A DNA stretch of 64,000 nucleotides from Reticulitermes speratus (taxonomy: Eukaryota; Arthropoda; Insecta; Blattodea; Rhinotermitidae). The DNA is taken from the NCBI GenBank assembly GCA_021186555.1, contig JAJKFL010000005.1, positions 46,247,635-46,311,634 on the forward strand. Direction: 5' to 3'. Shown here piece by piece: positions 55,061 to 64,000 of the stretch. Under the pieces are notes generated by a model that had not been told where the DNA came from, made no database searches, and was given only the letters and a program-made list of their open reading frames with translations. The translations under genes and the position numbers were made by a program. Within the stretch, counting starts at the first letter, position 1; each line of letters opens with the position of its first letter.

Positions 55061-57288
55061 TAGTAATTACACTTCCTAATTAATACTGTGTTTCTACAAT
55101 CAAATGGTATAGTGAATATGACAGAACCTTTTGGAGGCCAGTGTGACATATGCAAGGAATACAAGGGAATGAATGTTGTACTTAAGTGGTTTATTGGTTT
55201 CAATTTTAGAAGAAAAATTCAGAATGAAAGGAAAATCTTCTATTAGAAAAATCTTGTAATGAATATATCATTTCCAGTTTGAAAACATAGTTCCCTAATA
55301 CAGACATTAGGAGTCTATAATTAAATAATATTTAAAGTACAAATCTTACTGTGATTTAAAAATCAATCATCTGACATAAAACTACAGTGCAATATATCTA
55401 TCACACTGGATGGTACAATTTTGTATGGGCATGAGGGAAGTTGGTTGCAATATTTACACCATATAAAACATAAAACATCTCGGAGGACTTACGATACACT
55501 TCCTGTTTATATGTGAAAGTTGCCCTGGCACAGGAGACAAGAGAAAATAAAGAGAAACACAACTGGATGTAAAAATATAACACCAGAAACAGAATTAATA
55601 GACACTCTTTTTTCAATACAAATTACATTATTGGCTTATAAAATATTGGTTTGGCAATACATTAAAAGATGATTGTGTAATTACAAAAAGAATAATTACA
55701 TTTGCAAAACAATCACCATATATATGTAAATATACTTTACAGAACATCATTTTGAAGCAAAGAGAACAAAGGAAACACTGCAGCCACACTACAATAATAC
55801 CAAACAGAGCTTGCATGGACTGAGACACTTTTGTTTTTAACCAATTCAATATATGACCAGAAAATTACCAACTTTTCAGGTATTCCATTTGAAACAAAAC
55901 AAATACATTAAAATCTGCATGTATATTTACAGGAATGAAGAAAGTGAGGACAAAACAAAACTTTTCCTTATATATATATATATGTCTCTCTAGAATACTC
56001 ACACATGTGGAACCAGAAATCAGATAAGAAATTAACTGCAGCAAATTCTGGAGAGCCTTCAAGACAGTTTACCTTCATGTATGGCAAGTGGTTATTTGGC
56101 TAGAACAGTTGAGGTGTTTCTACCACAAATCAAGTTCACATTTCAAATGTCTCTAATTCAGAAAATACATGAAATAAAACAAGCAGGCTTCCAGTGTTAG
56201 ATTTGAAAGCTATGCCAATTGAATTCCACCCGAATCTTCCTTTTTAACTACTATCCCAGAATTTATATTTTGTATGCCATGCAATAAATTAACAAAAGAA
56301 TGGAAGAAAAATACTTTAAGTTGTTACTTTCCATCAGCACTGCCATGGTGCAGAGGCCGAGAAAGTGGGTGAAGTCTGCAACACCCACAGCACTACCTCA
56401 TACATGTAAAATTATGCAGCAACACCAGGAGGGACCCTGAGTACACTGTGGCAATTCTGATGGACAGCAGTTTCCCAGCCTACGTTAGAGCCTGCAGAAT
56501 ACACAGCCAGAGGACAATGTATGGGATAACACATGCAGCATTTTGGAATTTAAGAAACCTTACAAGACTCCTCAGTACTAACACTGCTATAACAGAAGTC
56601 TCAAAACTGAGGCTCAGGTGTAATAGCAACATAGTGGGTAAAAGTTCATGACATAAGGAATCCCCCTTGTACAGTTTTTTAAATGGCACTTCCCTAGTTT
56701 ATATAAATTACTTTTCATTACCATAAATTTTTAGGAAAATAACTGCTGGTAGGGTGATTAACTGGATTGGAGTCGCATCCAATTGAAGGCTTTGGTACTG
56801 GCAGTGCTGAACCACTAAGTTTTGCTACTAGAGTTAGTACTGATCCTTCAAGTACTACAACAAAGACTTTTTGAACTGCATGAATCAAGAGAGTTATAAA
56901 GTCACAGAAGAGCTTTAGACAGAATTTATTGAGGGTCTTCCATAAGTCAGTCACCAAATAAAGTTCATAAATCCACTGACCTTGTAAACATACTGTATTT
57001 ACAAGTTCTGATGTTCTGCAATTTATTGTGATTTTCTTATTTGAAACAGAAATGTGTGCAAGCCCCAACATCACAAGACCACATGGAAAACACAATAATC
57101 AGTAATGTTTATGTATTTTACTTCATGTCCCTGTAACGAATTTCCACTACACGAAGTGTTTACATGGCAACACATTCACCTGCTACATGCAATTTCCAAG
57201 CTACCAGTAGTGGTATAAATAAATGCTCATTTAATGTGGCCAGCTTTATAGAGAACTGCAACTCCAAAGCAATTGTTTTTTTGGCGCT

Positions 57289-57314
57289 GGGCGGGCGGGC
57301 GGGGGGGGGGGGGG
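57289..57314 (+). repeat. G-tract with quadruplex pattern
   Basis: GGGCGGGCGGGC followed by 14 G: four G-triplets separated by single C, the densest G-quadruplex pattern. It stands alone in AT-rich sequence. Confidence 0.8.
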
Positions 57315-58684
57315 CCAAAAATAACCACCACATCCACCAGTAAGAGACTATTACTGATTCTTCCGACTAACCCGCATCTTCTGTCTTTCCCCTCCATACA
57401 ACCCAAGCCGACAGCATTGCAAAGCTGAGGCTCCAAAAGTATTTAGCATACTTCTTTGAATATGGAGAACATGACTCACTTTACAGCATTTCTATTCATA
57501 AAATGATTAACTACTAATTCTATGTAACAAGTCCATCAGCATACAACAGCATGTGAAGATTTTAAAATACTGACACTTGAGCCCCCCTGTTCCAGGTTCA
57601 ATAATGGGAACTGGCAACCTCGACGTGTAAAGGTTTTATTTACAAACTTCACATGGTAAAGTTTCATAGATTTTCACCTTGGCAAGTCGACATCCTGTCT
57701 GCCATCCCACCAAGCCACCAGATCAGTAATATACATTGTTGGTGAGGCATAACAGTGATATGAAGATTGTATGAAAGAGATGGGATATCAGCTGGCCAAT
57801 AGAAATATTTGTGTGAGACGTGCATGATTTTTGGGTCTCATGGCACGCTTCAGCCAATTGGGTTCAATATCTGAATCAAGTGATAACCGGATTAAGCCAG
57901 TTGAGGCCGGAATTCAGCAATGTGTAATTTACAGAAATACTTTGATCAAGATACCCCGTTATCCATGCAACTGATCACTAGTATCAATGTAGCAAGGGGC
58001 AGCGTTGTTCAAGTGCTGGTTGAAAATCTACAATAGTTGTAAGAAGTGATTATTTGTTACTGTGTAGTACCTGGAGACTTCAATTGCAATGAGCATGTTC
58101 TGTAATAATTTCTGCTGTTTAATTTGCTTGGTTCTATCCACTCATACATGTGGATCAAGGCCTATATAACAGTGTAGCATTTTTTCTGCCTAAATGTGTA
58201 TGTGGTTGGATTATTAACTGTGTTATAAGCCAACAGTCAAGAATTCTACTTGATATTAAAAAGACACAACCAAGGATTTGTGAAGAATAAAGTTGAAATG
58301 CCACTACACATCATAAAATTTGAACATATGCATTTGAAGGTTTAAAGTTTCAAACTTGAAGTTCCATATATAAATATTGCATTTATAACCTGCTTATGTT
58401 CAGCGATCATCAGGCAAGTAGATATACAGGTGGTCTGCTTCACCCAGCACTTACTTCACCAACCTGTCCCAGCAGTCACCTCCCAGTCTCCTTGTGAACA
58501 TTCCTTGGGAAAGAGAAGAGCAACTGCCCGCTGAGTTTCGACTGAAGGAGTAGAGAGGTGTTGCACAGATGGGCCCAAAGAAGAAAGGATGGGCACACAA
58601 TATTGGCTGCAAGGCTGATGGTGGGACTTGCACATTGGATTTATGCTTCTACATGCAGTGTGGCTTGTGCATCCTCTATTCAAT

Positions 58685-58690
58685 TTATTT
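58685..58690 (-). terminator. Candidate poly(A) signal of the large nuclear-protein gene
   Basis: AATAAA on the minus strand, about 110 bp past the stop codon at 58800. It would give a short 3' UTR. Low certainty, since the gene may continue through splicing. Confidence 0.3.
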
Positions 58691-58799
58691 CAACCCTGTT
58701 TGTTCACCTCCCTTTATGATCTATTTTTATAGATATAATTTAATGAAATATCTTAAAAATGAACACAAATAATAATTTGTAGGAGATGGCATGTCATGA

Positions 58800-61700
58800 T
58801 CACCTCCGTTTTCGAGCAGACCATGTACTCCACTGCATGCTTGAACGTGACAGACACTTGCGTGGAGATGCTCTTCTCTTCAACTGAGAAGATCCCCCAG
58901 GCCTTTTAAAACTGTCGCTTGACAGGAATAAACTGCTTTTTGAAACAGGGACAGAGGTGGCAGGCAATGAGGAAGACAGGGAAGAGCTTCGCAGTCGACG
59001 ATTGTTGGAAATCCCAGCAACCATGCAGGACGAGGAAGATGAGATTGGCACACTGGCTACCGTACCACCAGCAATATCTGGTATTTTGGTAACTCTGACA
59101 CATGGCTGGTACTCCAACGAACTATGTCCACTTGAATCCAAACTGCCTGTCCTTGACAGACCAGACACTCGTTTTTCTTTTACAACTGGAGGTTCAATCG
59201 GGGAATTATTAACCACTTTCACCCCATCAGCTCCCCTACAAATCCCCGTGCTATCAGACTTTCTCCCACACTTATCCAGATGCACCACAGTTTCACCTGT
59301 CCCATCCTCAACTCTACCACAACCATTCTTATTCACTTCATTTGCAGTAGTAATACCTTCTTCAACTGATAAATGCAACTCATCTGCAACATTCACACAC
59401 TTTCCATTTGTATCATCACATAACACAACACTTTCATCAACCCTACTCAGTTTACTTAACAGCCTTCTCTTTCCTTTCTGTTTGTCTGCTGGCCATCCAG
59501 TAAGGTTTTTCTTTCGTTTCCTCTTCCTTCCATGTATTCGCATAATCCTTCCATCAGGACCATCTGAAAAGGCGATGGTCTCACATGTTGATGATGCTCC
59601 ACATTCAGAGCTGTTACACGATGATTCAGCCAAAAGCGATGGGTTAGTCTGGCACCCTGTAGGCTCCTTGCTGATTACTGCAGGCTCATCCATGCACTGA
59701 CATGCAGAAAATTCATTCAGAAGAGTCACAACATCAATTTTAGGCCCTCCACGGCAACGATACTCATCATGTTCAACAGGGCTTACCACAGAATTTTCAA
59801 CGTTTAACTCATCCAGCACCGTGGGATCTATTTCCAAACTTTCATGCTGATTAGGCAGGTGCAAATCTAAATTCCTCACTTTAAAATTTGGACACTTCCT
59901 ACACTGATGCTGAACATTTTTCTTACCAAGATGTGGTTTAAAACTCTTACTATCTGTAACTTTCTGGGTCATACTTGCTTCCTGTTTTGATTCATCACCA
60001 CTTGCATCAAAGTCACTGCCACTGACTTCCTCCCCTTCACTTCCCACAGTGAACATTATGTCAATATTTCTTGCAATCTCATGAAGATCTGGGTCTGATT
60101 CGGACTTGAAGTCTGAGTTTGTTCCCAGTGTTACTGCCACAGATTCGACTGAGAGTGCAGCCAAAGGAGATGTGGTGGGGGTGGAGGTACTAGGCACATC
60201 TATACTAACACTGGGAGCATCTCTACTGACACTGTCTTCTTCAGCACAAGTAACACCAGCTTCAGATTTCTGTGCCTCTTCTTTGGGTCTACCTGACTCT
60301 TTCCTTTTTCTGTGATGCGTCAGACTCGACAAAATTGCCAAAGTTGAAGCATGGCATCTTGGAGACTTCCTAGGCTTTTTGTCTAGCAAATGAGCAAACC
60401 TATTACGCCGCTTTCTTATTAATCCAGAAGCTCCAGCTCCACCTCCTGGGCAACCACTGCCAGATGCAAGACCCTCTGATGAAGACAACTCGTATGGTAA
60501 GAGAAATGGTTTCCAGTAACAGGAATCACTCATGCACGAATATGCATAGAATTCCTCCCCTTCATCCTGCCTTGTGTATGTCTGATACCAAGGTTCACTT
60601 TGTGGAACAACTTCAAATGAGAAATGAAGCCTGTCCATAGCGGATGGCATGTCATTCTCCACCGTCTCTCTTATGTTTGATTTATCCTGTTCTTCTTCCT
60701 TCCTGTCATCCTCTCTCTCCTGCCTCTTTCCACTTTTATTTTCATTTTCTCCAACAACCTTCTGTTTGGATTCTTCCTGGGTATTAACAATTTTCTCTCT
60801 TTCATTTGTAACTTCATTGCTACATGTTATAACTTTGGAGTGTGCACCATTATATGTGACTTTCTCCCCAGCAGAAGGTGAGTCTGACTTGGAGCAACTT
60901 GATATACCAGCTGTGTCCTTGCTCCCCGTACTACCCCTGTCATTGTTACAGACAGCATTGTTTTCAACAGGGGCCACAGTGGGTGGAAGTATACTTCCTT
61001 GAAAACGAAGTCGGGAACCAGGAATTTCAAACTTATAATAATCCAAATTGTCATGTATGAATGCTTCAGCATGAGTTCGTCTTTTCCGCTTTTGCCGGGT
61101 TGCACTGTTGGTATCACAACTACTGGCCAGGCTGCAGGTGTCCACGGAACACACTGAACTTTCATCACACTGTAACACGTTGCATTGATTCCCATTTTCA
61201 CCATCGATTTTCGAATGTATTACCAAAGGAGCTGCAACACTCTGATGTACTTCTGTACTACCATCATCTTCCTTTTTCTTTACACTCTTTTTATTGTCAC
61301 TCACTCGCTTTACATTGGACTCTTCAATCAAACTTTCTTTCTTCAAATTTTTATGCAACTTACTTTTGGATTCTTTTTTCTCATCCTGCTCCTCCTCCTC
61401 CTCCTCAGAGTATACTGTAAAACTTTCCCGCCGAAGTGGTTCACCAAACATAAAACACTCTGCCTCATCACTTAATAATGTGAGTTCACTTTTCCTAACC
61501 CTCTGGATTTTCACTGCAACTGTTTCTTCAACCTTAGTTCCTTCTTGAACCTGCTCCCCATTACACTTCACATTGTTAGATACCTTTTGAAGAAGGGCTG
61601 ATCCTACTTTCTCTTCTTTAATTTCTGTTTTCAAAGACATTTCACTATCTCTTTGAAATGAGAAATACCCACTTGATCGCAGCTTACTGTTCTTTAACTC

Positions 61701-62222
61701 TAACTTGTAATATGCTTTATTGTCTTCTATCAGTTTCTCCTCCACTGATAATCGTTTCCTCCTAATCACCTGACTATTTCCACTCTGGCACAATGTGGAT
61801 TTTGTTTCTTCCTTAACAACTGGGCCAGTCTTGGATTTGTCATCATTATTAGCCAGAGGCATTTCTCTAAAGGTACGAGCAGGCTGCGGGTCAGCAGAAG
61901 TGTGGCCCAGGCGTGCCCGTGCAGGATTTCCCTCATCTTCTGCAGTGGTTCCAAGCAGACTACTGGGGAGCCAGAGCTGCCCACGTGAACGCAAGTGGTG
62001 ACCTGAGTCGCTACCTGTTGGAGACAATTGCTGCTGCAGAGATGGAGAAGAGTTGCTGCAGAATGAAGCTGATGCTCGCCTCACTCGTTGAGGTCTGTTG
62101 CCTCCTCCCCCTTGAATCTCCCACTGCTCACGCCGCACACTATTCCCAGAGATAGGGCTTTTCATTCCACCATGCCTTGTGCCATAGCAATGGCTCCATA
62201 TGCCATTGCACTGTACACGTAC
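58800..62222 (-). CDS. Large basic, serine-rich protein, probably nuclear; long exon
   Basis: An open frame of 1,144 codons is counted from an ATG at 62234, but that ATG lies in the upstream intron: the acceptor 'ttgcag' ends at 62223, so the exon starts at 62222 with VRVQCNG. I do not recognise the protein. Visible parts (numbered from that ATG): two related modules, 158-188 ('RRKRLSVEEKLIEDNKAYYK') and 382-414 ('KRKRRTHAEAFIHDNLDYYK', 'GSRLRF'); an acidic run 277-283; a conserved-looking block 533-582 ('FSFEVVPQSEPWYQTY', 'YWKPFLLPYEL'); 'QCRKCPNF' 777-784; a basic 'GRKRKRKKNLTGWP' 902-915 that could bind DNA or act as nuclear signal; and a serine-rich basic tail. Composition resembles N-terminal exons of big chromatin regulators, which is only an impression. 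A weak donor (CGGAG/GTGATC) overlaps the stop, so the exon could be spliced on. Confidence 0.8.
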   Translation of the reverse strand, partial: VRVQCNGIWSHCYGTRHGGMKSPISGNSVRREQWEIQGGGGNRPQRVRRASASFCSNSSPSLQQQLSPTGSDSGHHLRSRGQLWLPSSLLGTTAEDEGNPARARLGHTSADPQPARTFREMPLANNDDKSKTGPVVKEETKSTLCQSGNSQVIRRKRLSVEEKLIEDNKAYYKLELKNSKLRSSGYFSFQRDSEMSLKTEIKEEKVGSALLQKVSNNVKCNGEQVQEGTKVEETVAVKIQRVRKSELTLLSDEAECFMFGEPLRRESFTVYSEEEEEEQDEKKESKSKLHKNLKKESLIEESNVKRVSDNKKSVKKKEDDGSTEVHQSVAAPLVIHSKIDGENGNQCNVLQCDESSVCSVDTCSLASSCDTNSATRQKRKRRTHAEAFIHDNLDYYKFEIPGSRLRFQGSILPPTVAPVENNAVCNNDRGSTGSKDTAGISSCSKSDSPSAGEKVTYNGAHSKVITCSNEVTNEREKIVNTQEESKQKVVGENENKSGKRQEREDDRKEEEQDKSNIRETVENDMPSAMDRLHFSFEVVPQSEPWYQTYTRQDEGEEFYAYSCMSDSCYWKPFLLPYELSSSEGLASGSGCPGGGAGASGLIRKRRNRFAHLLDKKPRKSPRCHASTLAILSSLTHHRKRKESGRPKEEAQKSEAGVTCAEEDSVSRDAPSVSIDVPSTSTPTTSPLAALSVESVAVTLGTNSDFKSESDPDLHEIARNIDIMFTVGSEGEEVSGSDFDASGDESKQEASMTQKVTDSKSFKPHLGKKNVQHQCRKCPNFKVRNLDLHLPNQHESLEIDPTVLDELNVENSVVSPVEHDEYRCRGGPKIDVVTLLNEFSACQCMDEPAVISKEPTGCQTNPSLLAESSCNSSECGASSTCETIAFSDGPDGRIMRIHGRKRKRKKNLTGWPADKQKGKRRLLSKLSRVDESVVLCDDTNGKCVNVADELHLSVEEGITTANEVNKNGCGRVEDGTGETVVHLDKCGRKSDSTGICRGADGVKVVNNSPIEPPVVKEKRVSGLSRTGSLDSSGHSSLEYQPCVRVTKIPDIAGGTVASVPISSSSSCMVAGISNNRRLRSSSLSSSLPATSVPVSKSSLFLSSDSFKRPGGSSQLKRRASPRKCLSRSSMQWSTWSARKRR

Positions 62223-62759
62223 CTGCAAGGACATTAGAGTTAACTGTCACTACTGCATTCTATCACCAAATACTTTACATGGGTTATGCCACTGTACACA
62301 ATGATCCACTGCTTGCATAGGATACATGATGGCTGCCCTCAGATTGACAATGAGAAGTACAGGGTTCAGCAGAGAGCAAAGCAGCATCAGCTTACTTTAA
62401 TTGACATGTGGAAAAAAGAACTAATTTCATTTTTAATGCAACATAGTATTAATTTAACACATTTCATTTTAATGGCTATGTAAGTTTCCATTTCCTTGAT
62501 GTTATGTTCCTTTAATAGATCCCTTCAGAAGTGTAAAATCCAGGTTCACCGTATTTGCTGCAACAACCACATTTCATGCTATTACAAAATCTCATTATAA
62601 TAGACTTATACTGTAATACTAACAATCCTAATGTCATTACTCTACCCCTCAGACGTTAAATAATAAGTCATATGTGCCAGTTCTATCTGTGAAATGCACA
62701 AGCAAGGCATAGAATGGGATAATCAAGTGTTAAAAAGGACTGTTTTATGTGTCATGTAC

Positions 62760-63022
62760 CTCTAAACTGTCTTTCTGCGGAAGCAACATCTTACTGTTTT
62801 CTTCCAATGATTGCTTCACACTCGAGGATGAACGTGTAGCATGATATCCATTTGCATTTGAAAACTGGAGTCTGCTTTTTTGAAGATGGAGAAAGTGGTT
62901 GATTTCCTTTCCATGCAGCTGGGGAGGAGAGGGGAGTTGATGTATCTAGGGAAAGTGTATGCGGCTTCACCACACTACGCAGAGAACGACGATTGCTACC
63001 ACTCAACTCGGCTGGGCAGGGG
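62760..63022 (-). CDS. Upstream exon of the large nuclear protein, with apparent one-base frame change
   Basis: Acceptor 'tttgttacag' ends at 63023 and donor GAG/GTACAT follows 62760. The 3' part reads 'SNANGYHATRSSSSVKQSLE', 'ENSKMLLPQKDSLE' and joins in phase 0 to VRVQCNG of the long exon. The 5' part reads, in another frame, 'PCPAELSGSNRRSLRSVVKP' and 'STPLSSPAAWKGNQPLS'. The two frames meet at a run of six T (A on the coding strand) at 62876-62881, where one base fewer would keep one frame throughout. That is a typical sequencing or assembly error site; a true mutation is the alternative. Earlier exons lie beyond the window or were not seen. Confidence 0.65.
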
Positions 63023-64000
63023 CTGTAACAAATGACATGAAGAGTGTTTCAGTAACCAATCAGTTTCACTTTTATGTCTCATCTCCACTGTCTGAAATAA
63101 ATTAATTTTTTGCTTTAATCGTGCCACTAGTCAATTCCACAATGAGTTTGCATTATTTTACAATATAATTAATTTGCAACTGGCATACAGTCATTATAAA
63201 CTACTGAAGGGAATTCGGTCATACAGTACATCTGATGGTGGTAAAAAGAAGTTTCCTGTAAACAGAACATAATGGAATGAATATTACTGGTGTGCTATTG
63301 GAAACTGCATAAAATCTATATTCACTTTCCTGTTTGATTATCATAATTAATCCTTCGACGACTTCTCCCAATGGCACCATGCTTGTCCTTGCAGATACAC
63401 TTAAATTGTAGCAAGTCCCTGCAGATGCAATGTTATTTTTACTTCAGATCATCTCACCTGTACATCATTAAATAAAATGCACTCTTTGGGCACAGAATGA
63501 AACGGAGGAGGATGAGGCTGCCATCTATTGATGATGATGAAATACAACAATCTACAAGCAAACTTCATAAAATTTCACAAATATGGGATAGCTGAAAACA
63601 GTGGCCAGTGCTCTGCAGACAATATTAGCCTACAACAGGTTAATTAGGAATTAAAAGCATATGCAATTTAACAGCATGATGATAAACATTACCCACAAAT
63701 TTTGTACAGTGCTTTTTACTGTGGTCAATCTCATGAATGTCAGTGATAAACCTGACTCATATGTACGGTGGTTTTCCAGATGCATGTTACTGCAATTTAA
63801 CCTTTATCGCCCGGGCTTTTTAAATCCCAAAGCAGCTGCTAACAGCCGGAGTTCTTTACTTTTAAATGCCTATTTCTGTGTCTGATGATATTATCCTTTG
63901 TATTACATACATTTTTAAACCTAAAAACTTCAAATAAAAAGTACACCTGAAGAATGGATCCATCTACCCATTCCCGAAGTTTTGACAACAACCCACCTAT
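63023..64000. other. Upstream intron or flank of the large nuclear-protein gene
   Basis: The sequence is AT-rich and CpG-poor with no repeat or exon I can support. CpG poverty suggests that it is still within the transcription unit. Confidence 0.35.

Larger units (their letters stand above)
54151..58799. other. Between UBR3 and the large nuclear-protein gene
   Basis: It contains a family-2 SINE (54885-55060), a TA run (55971-55983), a G-quadruplex-type tract (57289-57314) and otherwise AT-rich, CpG-poor sequence without recognised genes. A 131-codon minus-strand frame at 54335-54730 has no recognisable domain. Part of 55.1-58.8 kb may be 3' untranslated sequence of the next gene, since its CpG content is low. 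Confidence 0.45.

Noticed and set aside
58957-59700. 247-codon open frame on the plus strand
   Set aside because: It is the antisense shadow of the long minus-strand exon.
58800-62222. Assignment of the large protein to a named trithorax-group or other chromatin gene
   Set aside because: Composition and basic 'KRKRKKNLTGWP' suggest chromatin, but I could not recall a definite orthologue and saw no SET, PHD or bromodomain.
62223-62234. ATG at 62234 as the start of the large nuclear protein
   Set aside because: The four codons before VRVQC contain a splice acceptor (ttgcag), and an upstream exon joins in phase, so the ATG is intronic.
1-64000. CRISPR array, operon or bacterial system
   Set aside because: There is no regularly spaced repeat array, no ribosome-binding-site-led gene runs and no bacterial genes. 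The window is eukaryotic.

Overview
The window is animal nuclear DNA, most likely from a blattodean insect (cockroach or termite). Genes are split into short exons by kilobase introns with GT/AG splice sites, the two recognised proteins read as insect orthologues, and the space between exons is filled with tRNA-derived SINEs, hAT-, piggyBac- and pogo-type MITEs and 3' stubs of LINEs. One abundant repeat translates in passing as 'PCSLV..YQ', a string I recall from cockroach and termite gene predictions. The order-level call is inference, not proof.

Layout. 1-23.4 kb: no host gene that I can support. It is a CpG-rich graveyard of SINEs, MITEs, LINE stubs and short repeats, several carrying a hammerhead-ribozyme-like core. 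25.2-36.8 kb, plus strand: a complete seven-exon gene for a 654-residue secreted protein of the DUF4803 family; the spliced length is an exact multiple of three. 37.9-39.1 kb, minus strand: a decayed piggyBac transposase. 41.5-53.6 kb, minus strand: the first nine coding exons (583 codons, phases all consistent) of the E3 ubiquitin ligase UBR3, including its UBR-box zinc finger; the remaining two thirds of the protein were not found. 53.6-55 kb: CpG-rich start region of UBR3. 58.8-63.0 kb, minus strand: a 3.4-kb exon and one upstream exon of a large basic, serine-rich, probably nuclear protein that I do not recognise.

CpG is common in 1-23.4 kb and 53.6-55 kb and scarce in between and to the right, apart from exons and young insertions. 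That pattern fits germline methylation of transcribed domains and marks the edges of the gene territories.

The most interesting signal is in the repeats. At least four short copies (4566-4609, 5214-5254, 15007-15055, 17570-17611) share the order stem I - CUGANGA - stem II - GAAA - tiny stem III - UH - stem I. Both helices differ in sequence between copies yet still pair, so the structure has been conserved rather than the sequence. They differ from the textbook hammerhead by one constant U before stem II. The common 'PCSLV' repeat appears to be a decayed relative. The three genes show no shared pathway.
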